A DNA stretch of 64,000 nucleotides from the NCBI RefSeq assembly GCF_002813635.1, contig NZ_CP016382.1:1302001-1366000 (forward strand), written 5' to 3'. The position numbers and the translations under genes are program-made. The notes under the pieces are model-generated. The model was not told where the DNA came from. It saw only the letters and a list, made by a program, of their open reading frames with translations, and made no database searches. This document shows positions 8,962-18,367 of this stretch, one piece after another. Position 1 is the first letter of the stretch. Each line of letters opens with the position of its first letter. This DNA comes from Spiribacter roseus. Lineage in GTDB: Bacteria; Pseudomonadota; Gammaproteobacteria; Nitrococcales; Nitrococcaceae.

Positions 8962-9774
8962 ATGATCCTTACCCTCACTCCCTGGATGGCGGCGGCGCTG
9001 TACGCGCTCGCCGTCGCGGCGCTCCTGGCCGCCCTGCGCGGCCGCCTTGCCGTGCAACGCGCCGAGCCTCTGGCACTGGCCCTGGCCGCCATCGCCGTGG
9101 TGTTGCATGGCGTCAGCCTCTGGCAGGCGCTGTGGACGCCGGCAGGCGTCGACCTGTCACTGTTCAACGCCGCCTCGTTACTCGGCTGGCTGATGGCGCT
9201 GACGCTGATCGCCGCGGCGGTGCGTCAGCCCCTGCACAGCCTGGGCCTGATCGTCTATCCGTTCGCCCTGCTGACGTTGGTGCTTGCCCAGACGCTGGGT
9301 GTGCCGACGGCCACCATGGTGCCGGTGGGCGCGCCCGTGGATGTGCATGTCATCTCGTCGGTGGCCGCGTATGCCGTCCTGGGGCTCGCCAGCGCTCAGG
9401 CGCTCCTGCTGGCCTGGCAGGAGAGCGCCCTGCGCCGACGTCGCGCCGGCCCGGTGCTGGGGTTTCTCCCGCCCCTGCAGGGCATGGAATCCCTGCTGTT
9501 CCACCTGGTGGCCATCGGCTTCGTGCTGCTGTCCGTCGCGCTCGTCAGCGGCTGGCTATTCGTCGACAACCTCTTCGCTCAGGACCTGGTGCATAAGACC
9601 GTGATCTCGATGATCGGCTGGCTGGTCTTCGCCGGGCTGCTCATCGGCCGGACCGTGGCGGGCTGGCGCGGCCGCACCGCCATCCGCTGGACGCTATGGG
9701 GATTCGCCCTGCTGGCGGTGGCGTATTTCGGCAGTAAAATCGTGGTCGAGCTGATCATCGGCCGGGGGGCCTGA
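8962..9774 (+). CDS. ypjD: CcsA/HemX-like inner membrane protein (YpjD family)
   Basis: Polytopic membrane protein of 270 residues with about eight hydrophobic segments. It belongs to the family whose members range from cytochrome c synthesis protein CcsA to HemX and YpjD. The local sequence VHVISSVAAYAVLGLASAQALLL resembles the histidine-bearing segments of that family. The long tryptophan-rich haem-handling motif of true CcsA is not seen, so a direct role in cytochrome c maturation is doubtful. It lies divergently next to ffh and directly upstream of the CorC-like gene, the neighbourhood YpjD has in E. coli and its relatives. Exact function is unknown. Confidence 0.88.
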   Translation: MILTLTPWMAAALYALAVAALLAALRGRLAVQRAEPLALALAAIAVVLHGVSLWQALWTPAGVDLSLFNAASLLGWLMALTLIAAAVRQPLHSLGLIVYPFALLTLVLAQTLGVPTATMVPVGAPVDVHVISSVAAYAVLGLASAQALLLAWQESALRRRRAGPVLGFLPPLQGMESLLFHLVAIGFVLLSVALVSGWLFVDNLFAQDLVHKTVISMIGWLVFAGLLIGRTVAGWRGRTAIRWTLWGFALLAVAYFGSKIVVELIIGRGA

Positions 9775-9780
9775 GCGAGC

Positions 9781-11070
9781 TTGGACGTTGTTCCCCTTCC
9801 CGTTCTGTTCGTCATTCTGGGCGCGCTGATCGTCCTGTCCGGCGGCTTCTCGAGCTCTGAGACCGCCCTCATGACGCTCAACCGCTACCGGCTGCGGCAC
9901 CTGTCGCGGCATGGCAACCGCGGCGCCCGCCGCGCGGAGCGGCTGCTCGAGCGGCCCGACCGGCTGATCGGCATCATCCTGCTGGGCAACAACTTCGTGA
10001 ATATCTTCGCGTCGTCCATTGCCACCCTGATCGCCCTGCGTCTGGGGGGGCAGGGCGCCATCGCCGCGGCGACGGGTCTGCTGACCCTGACCATCCTGAT
10101 CTTCGCGGAGGTGGCCCCCAAGACCCTGGCGGCGCTGCGGCCCGAGCGCGTCGCCTTTCCCGCCGCGTTCGTCCTCGGCCCACTGTTGAAGCTGCTCTAC
10201 CCGCTGGTGTGGCTCACCAACATGCTGGCCAACACACTGCTGCGCAGCCTCGGCGTCAATCCCACCGAAGGGGGCCAGACCGCGCTCAGCCGCGAGGAGC
10301 TGCGCACGGTGGTCAACGAGACCGGTGCGATGATCCCGCGTCGTCATCAACGCATGCTGCTCGGCATCCTCGATCTGGATCAGGCCACCGTCGACGACAT
10401 CATGATCCCGCGCAATGAAGTGGTGGGCATCGACCTGGGAGATGACTGGTCGCGTATTACCGAGCAGATCGCCAGCTCGGAGTACACGCGCCTGCCGGTG
10501 TTCGAGGGCGGCGTCGACACCATCCGCGGCATCCTGCATGTGCGCCGGGTGCTCACGGCAATGCTCGACGGGGTACTGACCCGCGAACGGCTGCTCGAGC
10601 ATGTCCGCGAGCCCTATTTCGTGCCCGAGGGGACGCCCCTGCATCAGCAGATGCTGAATTTCCAGTCGGAGCGCCGCCGGATCGGCCTGATCGTGGACGA
10701 GTACGGCGAGTTCCACGGCCTTGTCACCCTCGAGGACATCCTCGAGGAGATCGTCGGCGAGTTCACCACCGATCCCGCTGAAGCCATCCGCGACATCCAC
10801 CGCCAGCCCGACGGCAGCTACCTGGCCGCCGGCAGCGCCAGCGTGCGCGAGCTGAAGCGCCTGCTGGGCTGGGACTTACCGGCGGAAGGGCCGAAGACCC
10901 TGAACGGACTGATCCTCGAGCAGCTGGAAACCATTCCCGAGCCGGGCATCAGCCTGCTGATCGACGGCCACCCCGTCACGGTCCTGCAGGCCGAGGAAAA
11001 CCGCGTCAAGGTGGCCCGCCTTGAGCAGCGTGTGCGGCCACGCGAAACCCCGCCCGCCATCGAAGACTGA
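9781..11070 (+). CDS. CorC/HlyC-type transporter-associated CBS protein (CNNM/YfjD family)
   Basis: Membrane protein of 429 residues. A DUF21/CNNM transmembrane domain (about 1-180, several hydrophobic segments) is followed by a CBS pair (about 200-335, including MIPRNEVVGIDL and LVTLEDILEEIVGEF). A CorC_HlyC C-terminal domain starts at about 345. Family members are linked to magnesium/cobalt efflux or homeostasis; the substrate is not shown here. The start is a TTG at 9781, seven bases after the previous stop, with GAGCGAG just upstream. No in-frame ATG precedes the first membrane segment. It is probably translationally coupled to the ypjD-like gene. Confidence 0.93.
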   Translation: MDVVPLPVLFVILGALIVLSGGFSSSETALMTLNRYRLRHLSRHGNRGARRAERLLERPDRLIGIILLGNNFVNIFASSIATLIALRLGGQGAIAAATGLLTLTILIFAEVAPKTLAALRPERVAFPAAFVLGPLLKLLYPLVWLTNMLANTLLRSLGVNPTEGGQTALSREELRTVVNETGAMIPRRHQRMLLGILDLDQATVDDIMIPRNEVVGIDLGDDWSRITEQIASSEYTRLPVFEGGVDTIRGILHVRRVLTAMLDGVLTRERLLEHVREPYFVPEGTPLHQQMLNFQSERRRIGLIVDEYGEFHGLVTLEDILEEIVGEFTTDPAEAIRDIHRQPDGSYLAAGSASVRELKRLLGWDLPAEGPKTLNGLILEQLETIPEPGISLLIDGHPVTVLQAEENRVKVARLEQRVRPRETPPAIED

Positions 11071-11083
11071 GCCCTGGCTCAGT
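11066..11083. repeat. Perfect inverted repeat spanning two convergent stop codons
   Basis: ACTGAGCC (11066-11073), two bases, then GGCTCAGT (11076-11083). The repeat contains the stop of the CorC-like gene (TGA at 11068-11070) and, on the other strand, the stop of cysS (11081-11079). RNA from either strand could fold into a 7-bp stem. There is no U-tract on either side, so it is at most a weak or Rho-assisted terminator, or a 3'-end stabiliser. Confidence 0.5.
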
Positions 11084-12473
11084 GGCCGTCGCGACGCCAG
11101 CGGGTGCCCTCAGGCTTATCCTCGAGCACCACCCCCTCGGCCAGCAGCTCATCACGAATGGCATCGGCACGCGCAAAATCCCGGGCCGCCCGGGCCGCCG
11201 CCCGCTCGGCGAGTCGCGCCTCGATGCGCGCGGCATCGGCAGCATCCTCTGACGCCGCCGCCTGCAGATAGGCGATCGGCGACTGACCCAGCAGCCCCAG
11301 CATGCCACCCAGCTCGCGCAGTGTTGTGCCCAGACCATCGGCCCGGTCAACCTCGCCGGCCTCGCGGGCGCGGTTGATGGTGCGCGCCAGCTCGAACAGC
11401 ACGGCCAGGGCCAGCGGTGTATTGAAATCGTCATCCATCGCCGCCCGAAAGCGGCCGCGGAACACCTCGCTGTCCCCCGCTTGCGTCTGTTCCCCGGGCA
11501 GGTCACGCAATGCCGTGTAGAGCCGCTCCATCCCGCTCCGCGCCTGCGACAGCGCGTCAGCGGTATAGTTGAGCGGGCTGCGGTAATGACTTGAGAGCAG
11601 GAAATGGCGGACCGTTTCGGCATCGTGCCGGGCGAGGACGTCGCGCACGGTGGTGAAGTTGCCCAGCGACTTCGCCATCTTCTCATCGTCGATGCGCACG
11701 TGGCCGTTGTGCATCCAGTAGTTGACGAAATGCTCGCCGGTGGCCGCTTCCGACTGGGCGATCTCGTTCTCGTGATGGGGAAACTTCAGGTCGAGACCAC
11801 CACCGTGGATGTCGAAGTGGTGGCCCAGGCAGTGGGTGGACATGGCCGAGCACTCGATATGCCAGCCGGGCCGCCCCAGGCCCCACGGCGAGGGCCAGCC
11901 GGGTTCGTCGGGTCGCGCCGCCTTCCACAGCGCGAAGTCGGCCGGATCGCGCTTGTGCTCACCCGCCTCGACCCGGGCGCCGGCCCGCAGATCCTCGAGA
12001 CGCTTACCGGAGAGCTGGCCATAATCGGGGAACTGGCCGACGGCGTAATACACATCGCCCCCGGCCGCGTAGGCGTAGCCGCGGTCCACGAGGCGCTGGA
12101 TCATGGCAATGATCTCGTCGACATGCGCCGTGGCGCGGGGTTCTTCGTCGGGACGTTGGCAGCCGAGCGCATCGGCGTCGGCGTGCATCGCCTCGGTGAA
12201 ACGCGATGTCAACGCGTCCATGGACTCGCCCAGCGTGGCGGCCCGGGCGATGATCTTGTCGTCAATGTCGGTGATATTGCGCACATAGTGGACGTCGTAG
12301 CCGCTGGCCCGCAGGTAGCGGACCACCATGTCGAAGACCACCATGGCGCGGGCATGGCCGAGATGACAGTAGTCGTACACCGTCATGCCGCACACATAGA
12401 GACTGACATGCGGCGGATCGATGGGCACGAAGGCGGCCTTGCGGCCACTCAGGCTGTCATGGATCTCAAGCAT
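11079..12473 (-). CDS. cysS: Cysteinyl-tRNA synthetase
   Basis: Class I aminoacyl-tRNA synthetase that charges tRNA-Cys. The 464-residue product starts [12 protein letters not shown]. It shows the zinc-binding/active-site segment [18 protein letters not shown] (HIGH motif as HLGH, about residues 28-45) and the KMSKS loop as [12 protein letters not shown] near 265. The chosen ATG at 12473 overlaps the end of gltX by eight bases (ATGCTTGA), implying translational coupling. Frames extending further upstream are unconserved. Length matches E. coli CysS (461). It converges on the CorC-like gene. Confidence 0.98.
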   Translation of the reverse strand: MLEIHDSLSGRKAAFVPIDPPHVSLYVCGMTVYDYCHLGHARAMVVFDMVVRYLRASGYDVHYVRNITDIDDKIIARAATLGESMDALTSRFTEAMHADADALGCQRPDEEPRATAHVDEIIAMIQRLVDRGYAYAAGGDVYYAVGQFPDYGQLSGKRLEDLRAGARVEAGEHKRDPADFALWKAARPDEPGWPSPWGLGRPGWHIECSAMSTHCLGHHFDIHGGGLDLKFPHHENEIAQSEAATGEHFVNYWMHNGHVRIDDEKMAKSLGNFTTVRDVLARHDAETVRHFLLSSHYRSPLNYTADALSQARSGMERLYTALRDLPGEQTQAGDSEVFRGRFRAAMDDDFNTPLALAVLFELARTINRAREAGEVDRADGLGTTLRELGGMLGLLGQSPIAYLQAAASEDAADAARIEARLAERAAARAARDFARADAIRDELLAEGVVLEDKPEGTRWRRDGH

Positions 12474-13896
12474 CCGTATCGGCTCCCGGGGCGGCGATGG
12501 CGGCCGCCTGTTGCAAACGCAGCCGGCGGATATCTGCCGGCATGAGATGAATGATGTCGCCCAGTGCCGGGCCATGATCAAGCCCCGTCAGGGCCTGGCG
12601 CAGCGGCTTCATCAGCGCGCCGCCGCGGCGTCCGGTGGCGGCCTCGAGCTCGGCACGCAGGGGCTTCCAGTCAGCGGTGGCCGCCGACTCGAGCAGCCCG
12701 GCCAGGGTTTCGAAGAAGGCCGCTCCCGACGGACGGAGCCGGGCCTCGAGCGCCCCGTCGAGCACTGACTGCCGCGAAAACAGGCGCAGCGCCCAGTCAT
12801 TGAGCTCATCGGCGCGGTGCAGGTTGGGTTGCACGAGGCGGATGAATGCGGCGACCCGGTCGTCCGGCACGCAGTCGACCTGCAGCGCGGATCGCAGGCG
12901 GGCGACCGGCGCCGCCGCCATCGCCAGCGACTGCCAGTAATCGAGCTGGGGACGATCAAACCGGACCGGCCGCCGGCTGAGGCGGGTCACGTCGAAATCC
13001 GCCGCCAGCGCGTCGAGCGGCTCGAGGCCGTCCGCCGGCGCCGGGTTGCCCAGCCGGGCCAGGTAGTTTGCGATGGCCGCCGGTTCCACGCCCTCGTCCC
13101 GCAGGGTCCCGACACCCGGCGCACCGCGGCGCTTCGATAGCGGCGCCCCCTGATCGTCGACCACCAGCGACAGGTGACCGTAGACCGGGACCGACTGCCC
13201 CAGGCGCTCGAGCAGCACGATCTGGCGGGGCGTGTTCGAGAGATGATCCTCACCGCGCAGCACATGGGTAATCCCCATCAGCGCGTCATCCAGGGCGTTG
13301 GCGAACAGGAATGCGGCACTCCCGTCGGCCCGCTGGATGATCGGATCATCGAGCTCCGCCGCCTGGAATGACTGCTCGCCGCGCACCGCGTCGATGAATC
13401 GGAGACTGCCTTCAGCCGGCATGCGCAACCGCAGGACCGCCGACTCTCCGGCCGCGACGCGCTCCGCCGAGCGGACCGGATCGAGGCCCGCGCAGCAGCC
13501 GTCATAACGTGGCGGGTGGCCGGCCTTTTTCTGACGCTCGCGCAGCGCGGCAAGCCGCTCGGTGGAACAGAAACAGTAATAGGCGGCGTCCATGTGCCGC
13601 AGGCGCCCGGCCGCTTCGGCATGCAGGTCGGTCCGTCGGGACTGCTGCCAGGCGACCGGTGAGTCGACCCCCGGCCCCACCTCCCAGCCGAGTCCCAGCC
13701 ATTCCAGGTCGCCCTGCAGCCGCTCGATACGCTCGGCATCGCTGCGGGCCGCATCACTGTCTTCGATGCGCAGCACGAACGTGCCCCGGTGGTGCCGCGC
13801 CAGCAGCCAGTTGAAAAGCGCCGTGCGCAGGTTGCCGACATGAAGCTGGCCCGACGGGCTGGGTGCGAAACGTGTGCGAACGACCTGATGATTCAT
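12466..13896 (-). CDS. gltX: Glutamyl-tRNA synthetase
   Basis: Class I synthetase that charges tRNA-Glu. The 476-residue protein begins with [20 protein letters not shown] (the HIGH region, read HVGN). Its zinc-site cysteines lie in YCFCS and YDGCC. It also has the conserved [18 protein letters not shown] segment and a KMSKS loop in the form PLSKRRG. Length and motifs are those of bacterial GltX, not of the short glutamyl-queuosine enzyme. Many gammaproteobacteria carry two GltX paralogues; which one this is, and whether it discriminates tRNA-Glu from tRNA-Gln, cannot be read here. It is divergent from lpxH. Confidence 0.95.
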   Translation of the reverse strand: MNHQVVRTRFAPSPSGQLHVGNLRTALFNWLLARHHRGTFVLRIEDSDAARSDAERIERLQGDLEWLGLGWEVGPGVDSPVAWQQSRRTDLHAEAAGRLRHMDAAYYCFCSTERLAALRERQKKAGHPPRYDGCCAGLDPVRSAERVAAGESAVLRLRMPAEGSLRFIDAVRGEQSFQAAELDDPIIQRADGSAAFLFANALDDALMGITHVLRGEDHLSNTPRQIVLLERLGQSVPVYGHLSLVVDDQGAPLSKRRGAPGVGTLRDEGVEPAAIANYLARLGNPAPADGLEPLDALAADFDVTRLSRRPVRFDRPQLDYWQSLAMAAAPVARLRSALQVDCVPDDRVAAFIRLVQPNLHRADELNDWALRLFSRQSVLDGALEARLRPSGAAFFETLAGLLESAATADWKPLRAELEAATGRRGGALMKPLRQALTGLDHGPALGDIIHLMPADIRRLRLQQAAAIAAPGADTDA

Positions 13897-13957
13897 CGCC
13901 GCAATGGTAATGGAACCGCGCCTTGCATGCAGCTGCCGCCCCGGGCATCGTCACGCC

Positions 13958-14713
13958 ATGACTCCACTGCGTTTTGACACCGCCCGCGCGCCGGTGCTGT
14001 TTATCGCCGATCTGCACCTGGATCCGCAGCGCCCGGCGGCCATCCAGGCGTTCCGCCATTTCGTCGAGACGCGCGCGCCATCCGCGGCCGCGCTTTTCAT
14101 CCTGGGTGACCTGTTCGAGGCTTGGATCGGCGACGACGCACGACCGGCGGATGATCCCGTCGCGCCGGCGCTCGCGGCGCTCAGTGCAAAGGGCACTCCG
14201 GTCTATTTCCTGGCGGGCAACCGTGACTTTCTGATTGGCCCGGCGTTCTGTCAGGCCGCTGGGATCACGATGCTGGCCGAGCCCACATGGGTGGAGATCG
14301 ACGACGAAGCGGTGCTCCTCGAGCACGGCGATGCGCTGTGTACCGACGATACCGCCTATCAGGCATTCCGCGCGCAGGTCCGCGACCCGGAGTGGCAGGC
14401 CGGATTTCTGGCACAGCCCATTGCCAGACGGCTGGAGCAGGCGCGCGACCTGCGCCAGCGCAGTGGTGAGGCCATGGCCGGCAAGCCCGCCGCGATCATG
14501 GACGTCAACGCTGCGGCCGTGCGCGACCGGCTTGAAACCTGGGGTGTGCGGACCCTGATCCATGGCCACACCCACCGCCCCGCCATTCACCACCTGGACC
14601 TGGGCGATGGCGCCGGGCGTCGCATCGTCCTGGGGGACTGGTTTGAACAGGGCAGCGTGCTGCGCATCGGCCATGGCACCGCTCGACTGGAGACACTCAG
14701 CTTCGAAGGTTGA
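13958..14713 (+). CDS. lpxH: UDP-2,3-diacylglucosamine diphosphatase LpxH
   Basis: Peripheral inner-membrane calcineurin-like phosphoesterase. It cleaves UDP-2,3-diacylglucosamine to lipid X in lipid A synthesis. The 251-residue protein has the metal-binding series ADLHLD, GDLFEAWIGDD, GNRD and HGHTHRP, in family order. I start it at the ATG at 13958, 12 residues ahead of the first strand; an ATG 54 bases earlier would add an unlikely Cys/Arg-rich tail. Closeness to cysS is also seen in other gammaproteobacteria. The 3' end overlaps the oppositely directed HEAT-repeat gene by 17 bases. Confidence 0.96.
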   Translation: MTPLRFDTARAPVLFIADLHLDPQRPAAIQAFRHFVETRAPSAAALFILGDLFEAWIGDDARPADDPVAPALAALSAKGTPVYFLAGNRDFLIGPAFCQAAGITMLAEPTWVEIDDEAVLLEHGDALCTDDTAYQAFRAQVRDPEWQAGFLAQPIARRLEQARDLRQRSGEAMAGKPAAIMDVNAAAVRDRLETWGVRTLIHGHTHRPAIHHLDLGDGAGRRIVLGDWFEQGSVLRIGHGTARLETLSFEG

Positions 14714-15173
14714 TCAACCGGTCGGCGGCAGCGGACCGGACGGTGGAGTCCGGGTCGTGACAACGGATCTCCTCAAGCAACCCCCATTCGTCGATCAACC
14801 CGAGCGCCGCCCGGCGCAGGCTCGGCTCACGGGCACTGCGGGCTACATGGGCGATGATCTGGGCGTCGGAACAGGCCTTCAGCGCTGCATGCCGATAGCC
14901 GATATCCAGCGTATCGCCGCCGGCGAGCAACTGCCGGTAACGAACGCGGGCCGCCTCGCGGACCACTTCGTCGCTCTCCGACTCGCACACCTGACGCAGG
15001 ATGATCAGGTCTTGGAGTCGGCGGATGGCAGCGCAACGAACGCCGCGATCGGGATCGTGGGTCACGACCCGGCGCAATGCGTTATGCCCCACCACCGCGG
15101 CATCGATGGCCGCGCGGCGGCTGGCGGGATCCGGGGCGTGAATGTCGGGACGCGGATTTCGCCGTAATCTCAT
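14697..15173 (-). CDS. Small HEAT-repeat protein resembling the N-terminus of DUF349 proteins
   Basis: A 158-residue soluble protein with no signal peptide or membrane segment. It shows repeated helical units of the type DPD-xx-VRxxAxxRL: THDPDRGVRCAAIRRLQD, SDEVVREAARVRYRQL, REPSLRRAALGLIDEW and HDPDSTVRSAAADRL. In many gammaproteobacteria such repeats begin long DUF349-containing proteins. Here the gene stops after the repeats and has no coiled-coil DUF349 part. Codon use looks like that of its neighbours and the repeats keep their hydrophobic spacing, so I regard it as real. Function is unknown; HEAT scaffolds usually bind proteins. It overlaps lpxH by 17 bases at the 3' end. Confidence 0.75.
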   Translation of the reverse strand: MRLRRNPRPDIHAPDPASRRAAIDAAVVGHNALRRVVTHDPDRGVRCAAIRRLQDLIILRQVCESESDEVVREAARVRYRQLLAGGDTLDIGYRHAALKACSDAQIIAHVARSAREPSLRRAALGLIDEWGLLEEIRCHDPDSTVRSAAADRLINLRS

Positions 15174-15184
15174 TCCCGCAGTCT

Positions 15185-15215
15185 AAAACAGAACACCCCG
15201 CACGCGGCGGGGTGT
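15185..15215 (-). terminator. Intrinsic terminator of the proVWX operon
   Basis: Minus-strand reading gives ACACCCCGC (15215-15207), a five-base loop, GCGGGGTGT (15201-15193), then CTGTTTTAGA with a short run of T. The nine-pair stem lies 45 bases past the proX stop. It is the clearest Rho-independent terminator for minus-strand transcripts in the window. Confidence 0.8.
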
Positions 15216-15260
15216 GAATCGGCCGATTGGCTCGGCCCGAAGTGCCCGAGGCACCGTCGA

Positions 15261-16130
15261 TCAGAACTCGCCGGTCAGCCAGTAGTTGACCTGATCCGGG
15301 TTCTCATCGATGAACTGGCTGATCGCCTCGTCATAGGAGCTCTCGCGCGCCTCGAACATGTAGCCCTGAAGCTCGTCGAGCGACAGATACATGCGCGTCA
15401 GCACCTGAGAGATCTGCGGATAGTCCGCATCAAAGCCCGCGCGGGCCAGGACGTGAACACGCTCCGGACCACCCAGCACGCCCTGCGGATCCTCGAGATA
15501 GCGCAGGTCGTAAGCACCGAACTTCCAGTGCGGGCTCCAGCCGGTCACCACGACCCACTCCTCGCGGTTGGTGGCGCGGTCCAGCGCCGCCGTCATGCCG
15601 GCACCGCTCGAGGTCTGCAGGTTATAGCCGTCGAGCTCGTACTCCTCGATGGCGGACTCGGAGAGCTGCGTGAGGCCGGCGCCCGGATCGATACCGGTGA
15701 TGCGCCCGTCCAGCTTGTCGCGGACCGACTCGTTGGACAGATCGCTCAGCGAGGACAGCTGGCTTTCCGGGATGTAGTCCGGCACGACCCAGCCGAGGCG
15801 GGCCCCGTTGTAGAGCACGCCGAGGTTTTCGACGTTCGAGGCGATTTCCTCGTAATAGTCCTCGTGGGTTGCCGGCAGCCACGCCATCATCATGGCGTCG
15901 ATGTCGCCGGTCTCGATGCCCTGGTACTGCGGCGCGATGTCCGTCTGCACCAGCTCGACCGTGTGGTCGGTGTTCTCATTGATCAGCCGCGAGGCGAGCT
16001 TGGTGACGAACTCGGCGTCAGACCAGGCCGTCCAGCCAATTTCAATCGTGTCATCCTGGGCCTGGGCACCCCCCGCGAGGGCCATCCCCAGCGCTCCGGT
16101 GACCAAGAGACGCGTTGATTGCCTTAGCAT
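15261..16130 (-). CDS. proX: Glycine betaine/proline ABC transporter, periplasmic binding protein
   Basis: Captures compatible solutes such as glycine betaine for the ProVW transporter. The 289-residue precursor has a signal peptide (MLRQSTRLLVTG..., predicted cleavage after AQA, about residue 24). An OpuAC-type binding domain follows, rich in Trp and Tyr (IGWTAWSDAEF, VTGWSPHWKF), as expected for a cation-pi betaine pocket. The mature part is very acidic, with only three lysines. The start at 16130 is preceded by AAGGAG. It is the last gene of proV-proW-proX and is followed by an intrinsic terminator. Ligand choice within the quaternary-amine group is inferred. Confidence 0.94.
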   Translation of the reverse strand: MLRQSTRLLVTGALGMALAGGAQAQDDTIEIGWTAWSDAEFVTKLASRLINENTDHTVELVQTDIAPQYQGIETGDIDAMMMAWLPATHEDYYEEIASNVENLGVLYNGARLGWVVPDYIPESQLSSLSDLSNESVRDKLDGRITGIDPGAGLTQLSESAIEEYELDGYNLQTSSGAGMTAALDRATNREEWVVVTGWSPHWKFGAYDLRYLEDPQGVLGGPERVHVLARAGFDADYPQISQVLTRMYLSLDELQGYMFEARESSYDEAISQFIDENPDQVNYWLTGEF

Positions 16131-16158
16131 CGGGTTACTCCTTTCTTGCAACAAAAAA

Positions 16159-17007
16159 TCAATCCTTGCCACGGCGCAGGCCAAAGCTCTGCGTCATCCG
16201 ATCCAGCAGGATTGCGAGAATGACAACACCCAGTCCGCCCTCGAAACCGAGGCCGACGTCCAGCCGCTGAATGCCTGTCAAAACGGTATTGCCCAACCCC
16301 CCGGCGCCGATCATCGAGGCGATGACGACCATGGAAAGGGCCAGCATGATGGTCTGGTTGACGCCCGCCATGATCGAGGGCATCGCAAGTGGCACCTGCA
16401 CCTTGTAAAGCAGCTGGCGCTGAGTACAGCCAAATGCGAGACCCGCCTCGACGTTCTCCTGACTGACCTGACGGATGCCGAGGTTGGTCAGGCGAACCGC
16501 CGGCGGCATCGCGAAGATCACCGTGGCGATGGTGCCGGGCACCTTGCCCAGACCAAAGAAAATGGCCGCCGGGATCAGATAGACGAAGGGCGGCATGGTC
16601 TGCATGAAATCCAGTACCGGCCGCACGACCATAGCAACCGCGTCGCGTCGCGCCATGGTGATGCCCAGCGGCAGCCCCACCAGCAGGGCGATCAGACTCG
16701 CGCCGATCACCAGCGCCAGGGTCTGCATGGTCTCCTGCCACAGTCCCATGCCAACCACCAGCAGCAGCGCCAGCGCGGCAAACAGACCAAACCGCCAGCC
16801 GACCCGGTACCAGGCAAACGCCACCAACAGAGGGGCCAAGATGAAGTCGGGCAGGAACAGCAGCGCTGACTCGAGCCCGTCGGCGACGAATCCAACGCCA
16901 GTGGCGAATCCATCAAGCGGCCCTGCCAGCGTCGAGCGGACCCACTCCACGCCGGCCTCGACCCATCCGCCGATGGGGATATCAATGATCTCCCGCAAAT
17001 CAGCCAT
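16159..17007 (-). CDS. proW: Glycine betaine/proline ABC transporter permease
   Basis: Inner-membrane channel subunit of the ProU-type importer. The 282-residue product has about six membrane segments after a soluble N-terminus. It carries the ABC permease EAA-like loop (NVEAGLAFGCTQRQLLYKVQVPLAMPSI split over residues 185-215) that docks the ATPase. Its ATG overlaps the proV stop by one base (TAATG), so translation is coupled. It is followed by proX after 28 bases. Family assignment is firm; the transported solute is inferred from the binding protein. Confidence 0.95.
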   Translation of the reverse strand: MADLREIIDIPIGGWVEAGVEWVRSTLAGPLDGFATGVGFVADGLESALLFLPDFILAPLLVAFAWYRVGWRFGLFAALALLLVVGMGLWQETMQTLALVIGASLIALLVGLPLGITMARRDAVAMVVRPVLDFMQTMPPFVYLIPAAIFFGLGKVPGTIATVIFAMPPAVRLTNLGIRQVSQENVEAGLAFGCTQRQLLYKVQVPLAMPSIMAGVNQTIMLALSMVVIASMIGAGGLGNTVLTGIQRLDVGLGFEGGLGVVILAILLDRMTQSFGLRRGKD

Positions 17008-18206
17008 TATTCTGCTCCTGAGCGATCCAATGTCTTGAGAACGGCGGTTCGGCTGATGCTGCCCACGTAATGGCCGCTGGCATCGGTCACCGGCAGCGGA
17101 TGTCCGGTCTGCGCCGATCGGGTCACCACATCACTGAGGGGCGTATCCGCCGGCAGTGTCGTCACGTCGTCCAGAAACGCCGCGTCAAAACCCGCGTCAT
17201 TGCCGGCATCCATCGCCTTTTTCAGCGAATCGGCACTGACCGTGCCGCGATAGCGCTCGTCGGTGTCCAGGACCACGCCCAGCTCGCGGTTGTTGGCATG
17301 CAGGCGCTCCAGCGCTGCGCGCAGGCTGGTGCCGGGACGATCGAACACCATGACCTGACGGCGATCGGCCAGATCCGTCGCCGAGAACACCCGGGTGACG
17401 TCCACGCCGTAGAAAAACGAGCGCACATACTCATTGGCCGGCTGGGTGACGATTTCCTCGGGCGTGCCCACCTGAACGACCCGGCCTCCCTGCATGATGG
17501 CGATGCGATCGCCGATCCGCATGGCCTCGTCGAGATCATGGGAGATGAAAATGATGGTGCGGCGGTTCTCCCGCTGCAGCTGCACCAGCTCATCCTGCAT
17601 CTCGGTGCGGATCAGCGGGTCAAGCGCCGAGAACGCCTCGTCCATCAGCATGATCGACGGGTCGGCCGCCAGCGCCCGGGCCAGCCCGACGCGCTGTTGC
17701 ATGCCACCGGAGAGCTCCTCCGGGAAGCTGCTGGCGTTGGGCTTGAGACCCACCTGCTCGAGGGCATCAAGGGCCCGCGCTTCGCGGGTCTCGCGGTCGC
17801 TGCCGGCCACTTCCAGACCAAAGGCGGCGTTCTGCAGCACCGTTTTATGGGGCATCAGCGCGAACGACTGAAACACCATGCTCATCTCGTGGCGACGCAG
17901 GTTGATCAGCTCGTTACGCGGCATCGCCGTGACATCACGTCCATCGATCAGAACCCGTCCCGCCGTGGCGTCGATCAGGCGGTTGAACATCCGCACGATG
18001 GTGGATTTACCGGAGCCGGACAGCCCCATGATGACGAAGATTTCGCCCTCTTCGATGTCGAAGGACGCGCGCTGGACACCCACGGTGTTGCCGGTCTTCT
18101 CGAAGATCGCGTCCTTTTCATAGCCGGCCTCCAGAAGACGCATGCCCTCATCGGGATCAGGCCCGAAGACTTTGTGGAGGTTATCGACCGAGATCTTGGT
18201 GGTCAT
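17007..18206 (-). CDS. proV: Glycine betaine/proline ABC transporter ATP-binding protein
   Basis: ATPase of the osmoprotectant importer. The 399-residue protein has Walker A GLSGSGKST, signature LSGGMQQRVGLARA, Walker B MLMDEAFSALDP and the switch histidine in FISHDLDEA. A C-terminal tandem CBS domain (about 275-395) follows; in homologues it senses ionic strength and gates transport. It is first of the three-gene operon. AAGGGG precedes the ATG at 18206. The 161-base region ahead of it (18207-18367) should hold the promoter. I see only weak candidates there, plus a GAACAA/TTGTTC inverted repeat at 18336-18369 that overlaps the metZ stop. Confidence 0.96.
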   Translation of the reverse strand: MTTKISVDNLHKVFGPDPDEGMRLLEAGYEKDAIFEKTGNTVGVQRASFDIEEGEIFVIMGLSGSGKSTIVRMFNRLIDATAGRVLIDGRDVTAMPRNELINLRRHEMSMVFQSFALMPHKTVLQNAAFGLEVAGSDRETREARALDALEQVGLKPNASSFPEELSGGMQQRVGLARALAADPSIMLMDEAFSALDPLIRTEMQDELVQLQRENRRTIIFISHDLDEAMRIGDRIAIMQGGRVVQVGTPEEIVTQPANEYVRSFFYGVDVTRVFSATDLADRRQVMVFDRPGTSLRAALERLHANNRELGVVLDTDERYRGTVSADSLKKAMDAGNDAGFDAAFLDDVTTLPADTPLSDVVTRSAQTGHPLPVTDASGHYVGSISRTAVLKTLDRSGAE

Positions 18207-18367
18207 CGGACAGCCCCTTGGGTTGGCGCGGTGATGGACGGCAGGCCGGGGGCGGTCGACGATGCGTCAGGCGCATCCAGGGGTGTGATGGAGAGACCGG
18301 TTGGGTCTGTCATACCGCTCCGCAATGGCTTCGATGAACAAAACCGTACGGAACCAGTAACGCTTGT

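Noticed and set aside
9694-10800. Minus-strand open frame (368 codons) opposite the CorC-like gene
   Set aside because: The plus strand shows CBS and CorC domains; the minus product is Asp/His/Gln-rich without domain signatures.
18207-18367. Osmotic promoter or riboswitch upstream of proV
   Set aside because: Only poor -35/-10 candidates (TTGAAC-17-TACGGT) and an AT-rich inverted repeat at the metZ stop were found; no known riboswitch fold could be recognised by eye.
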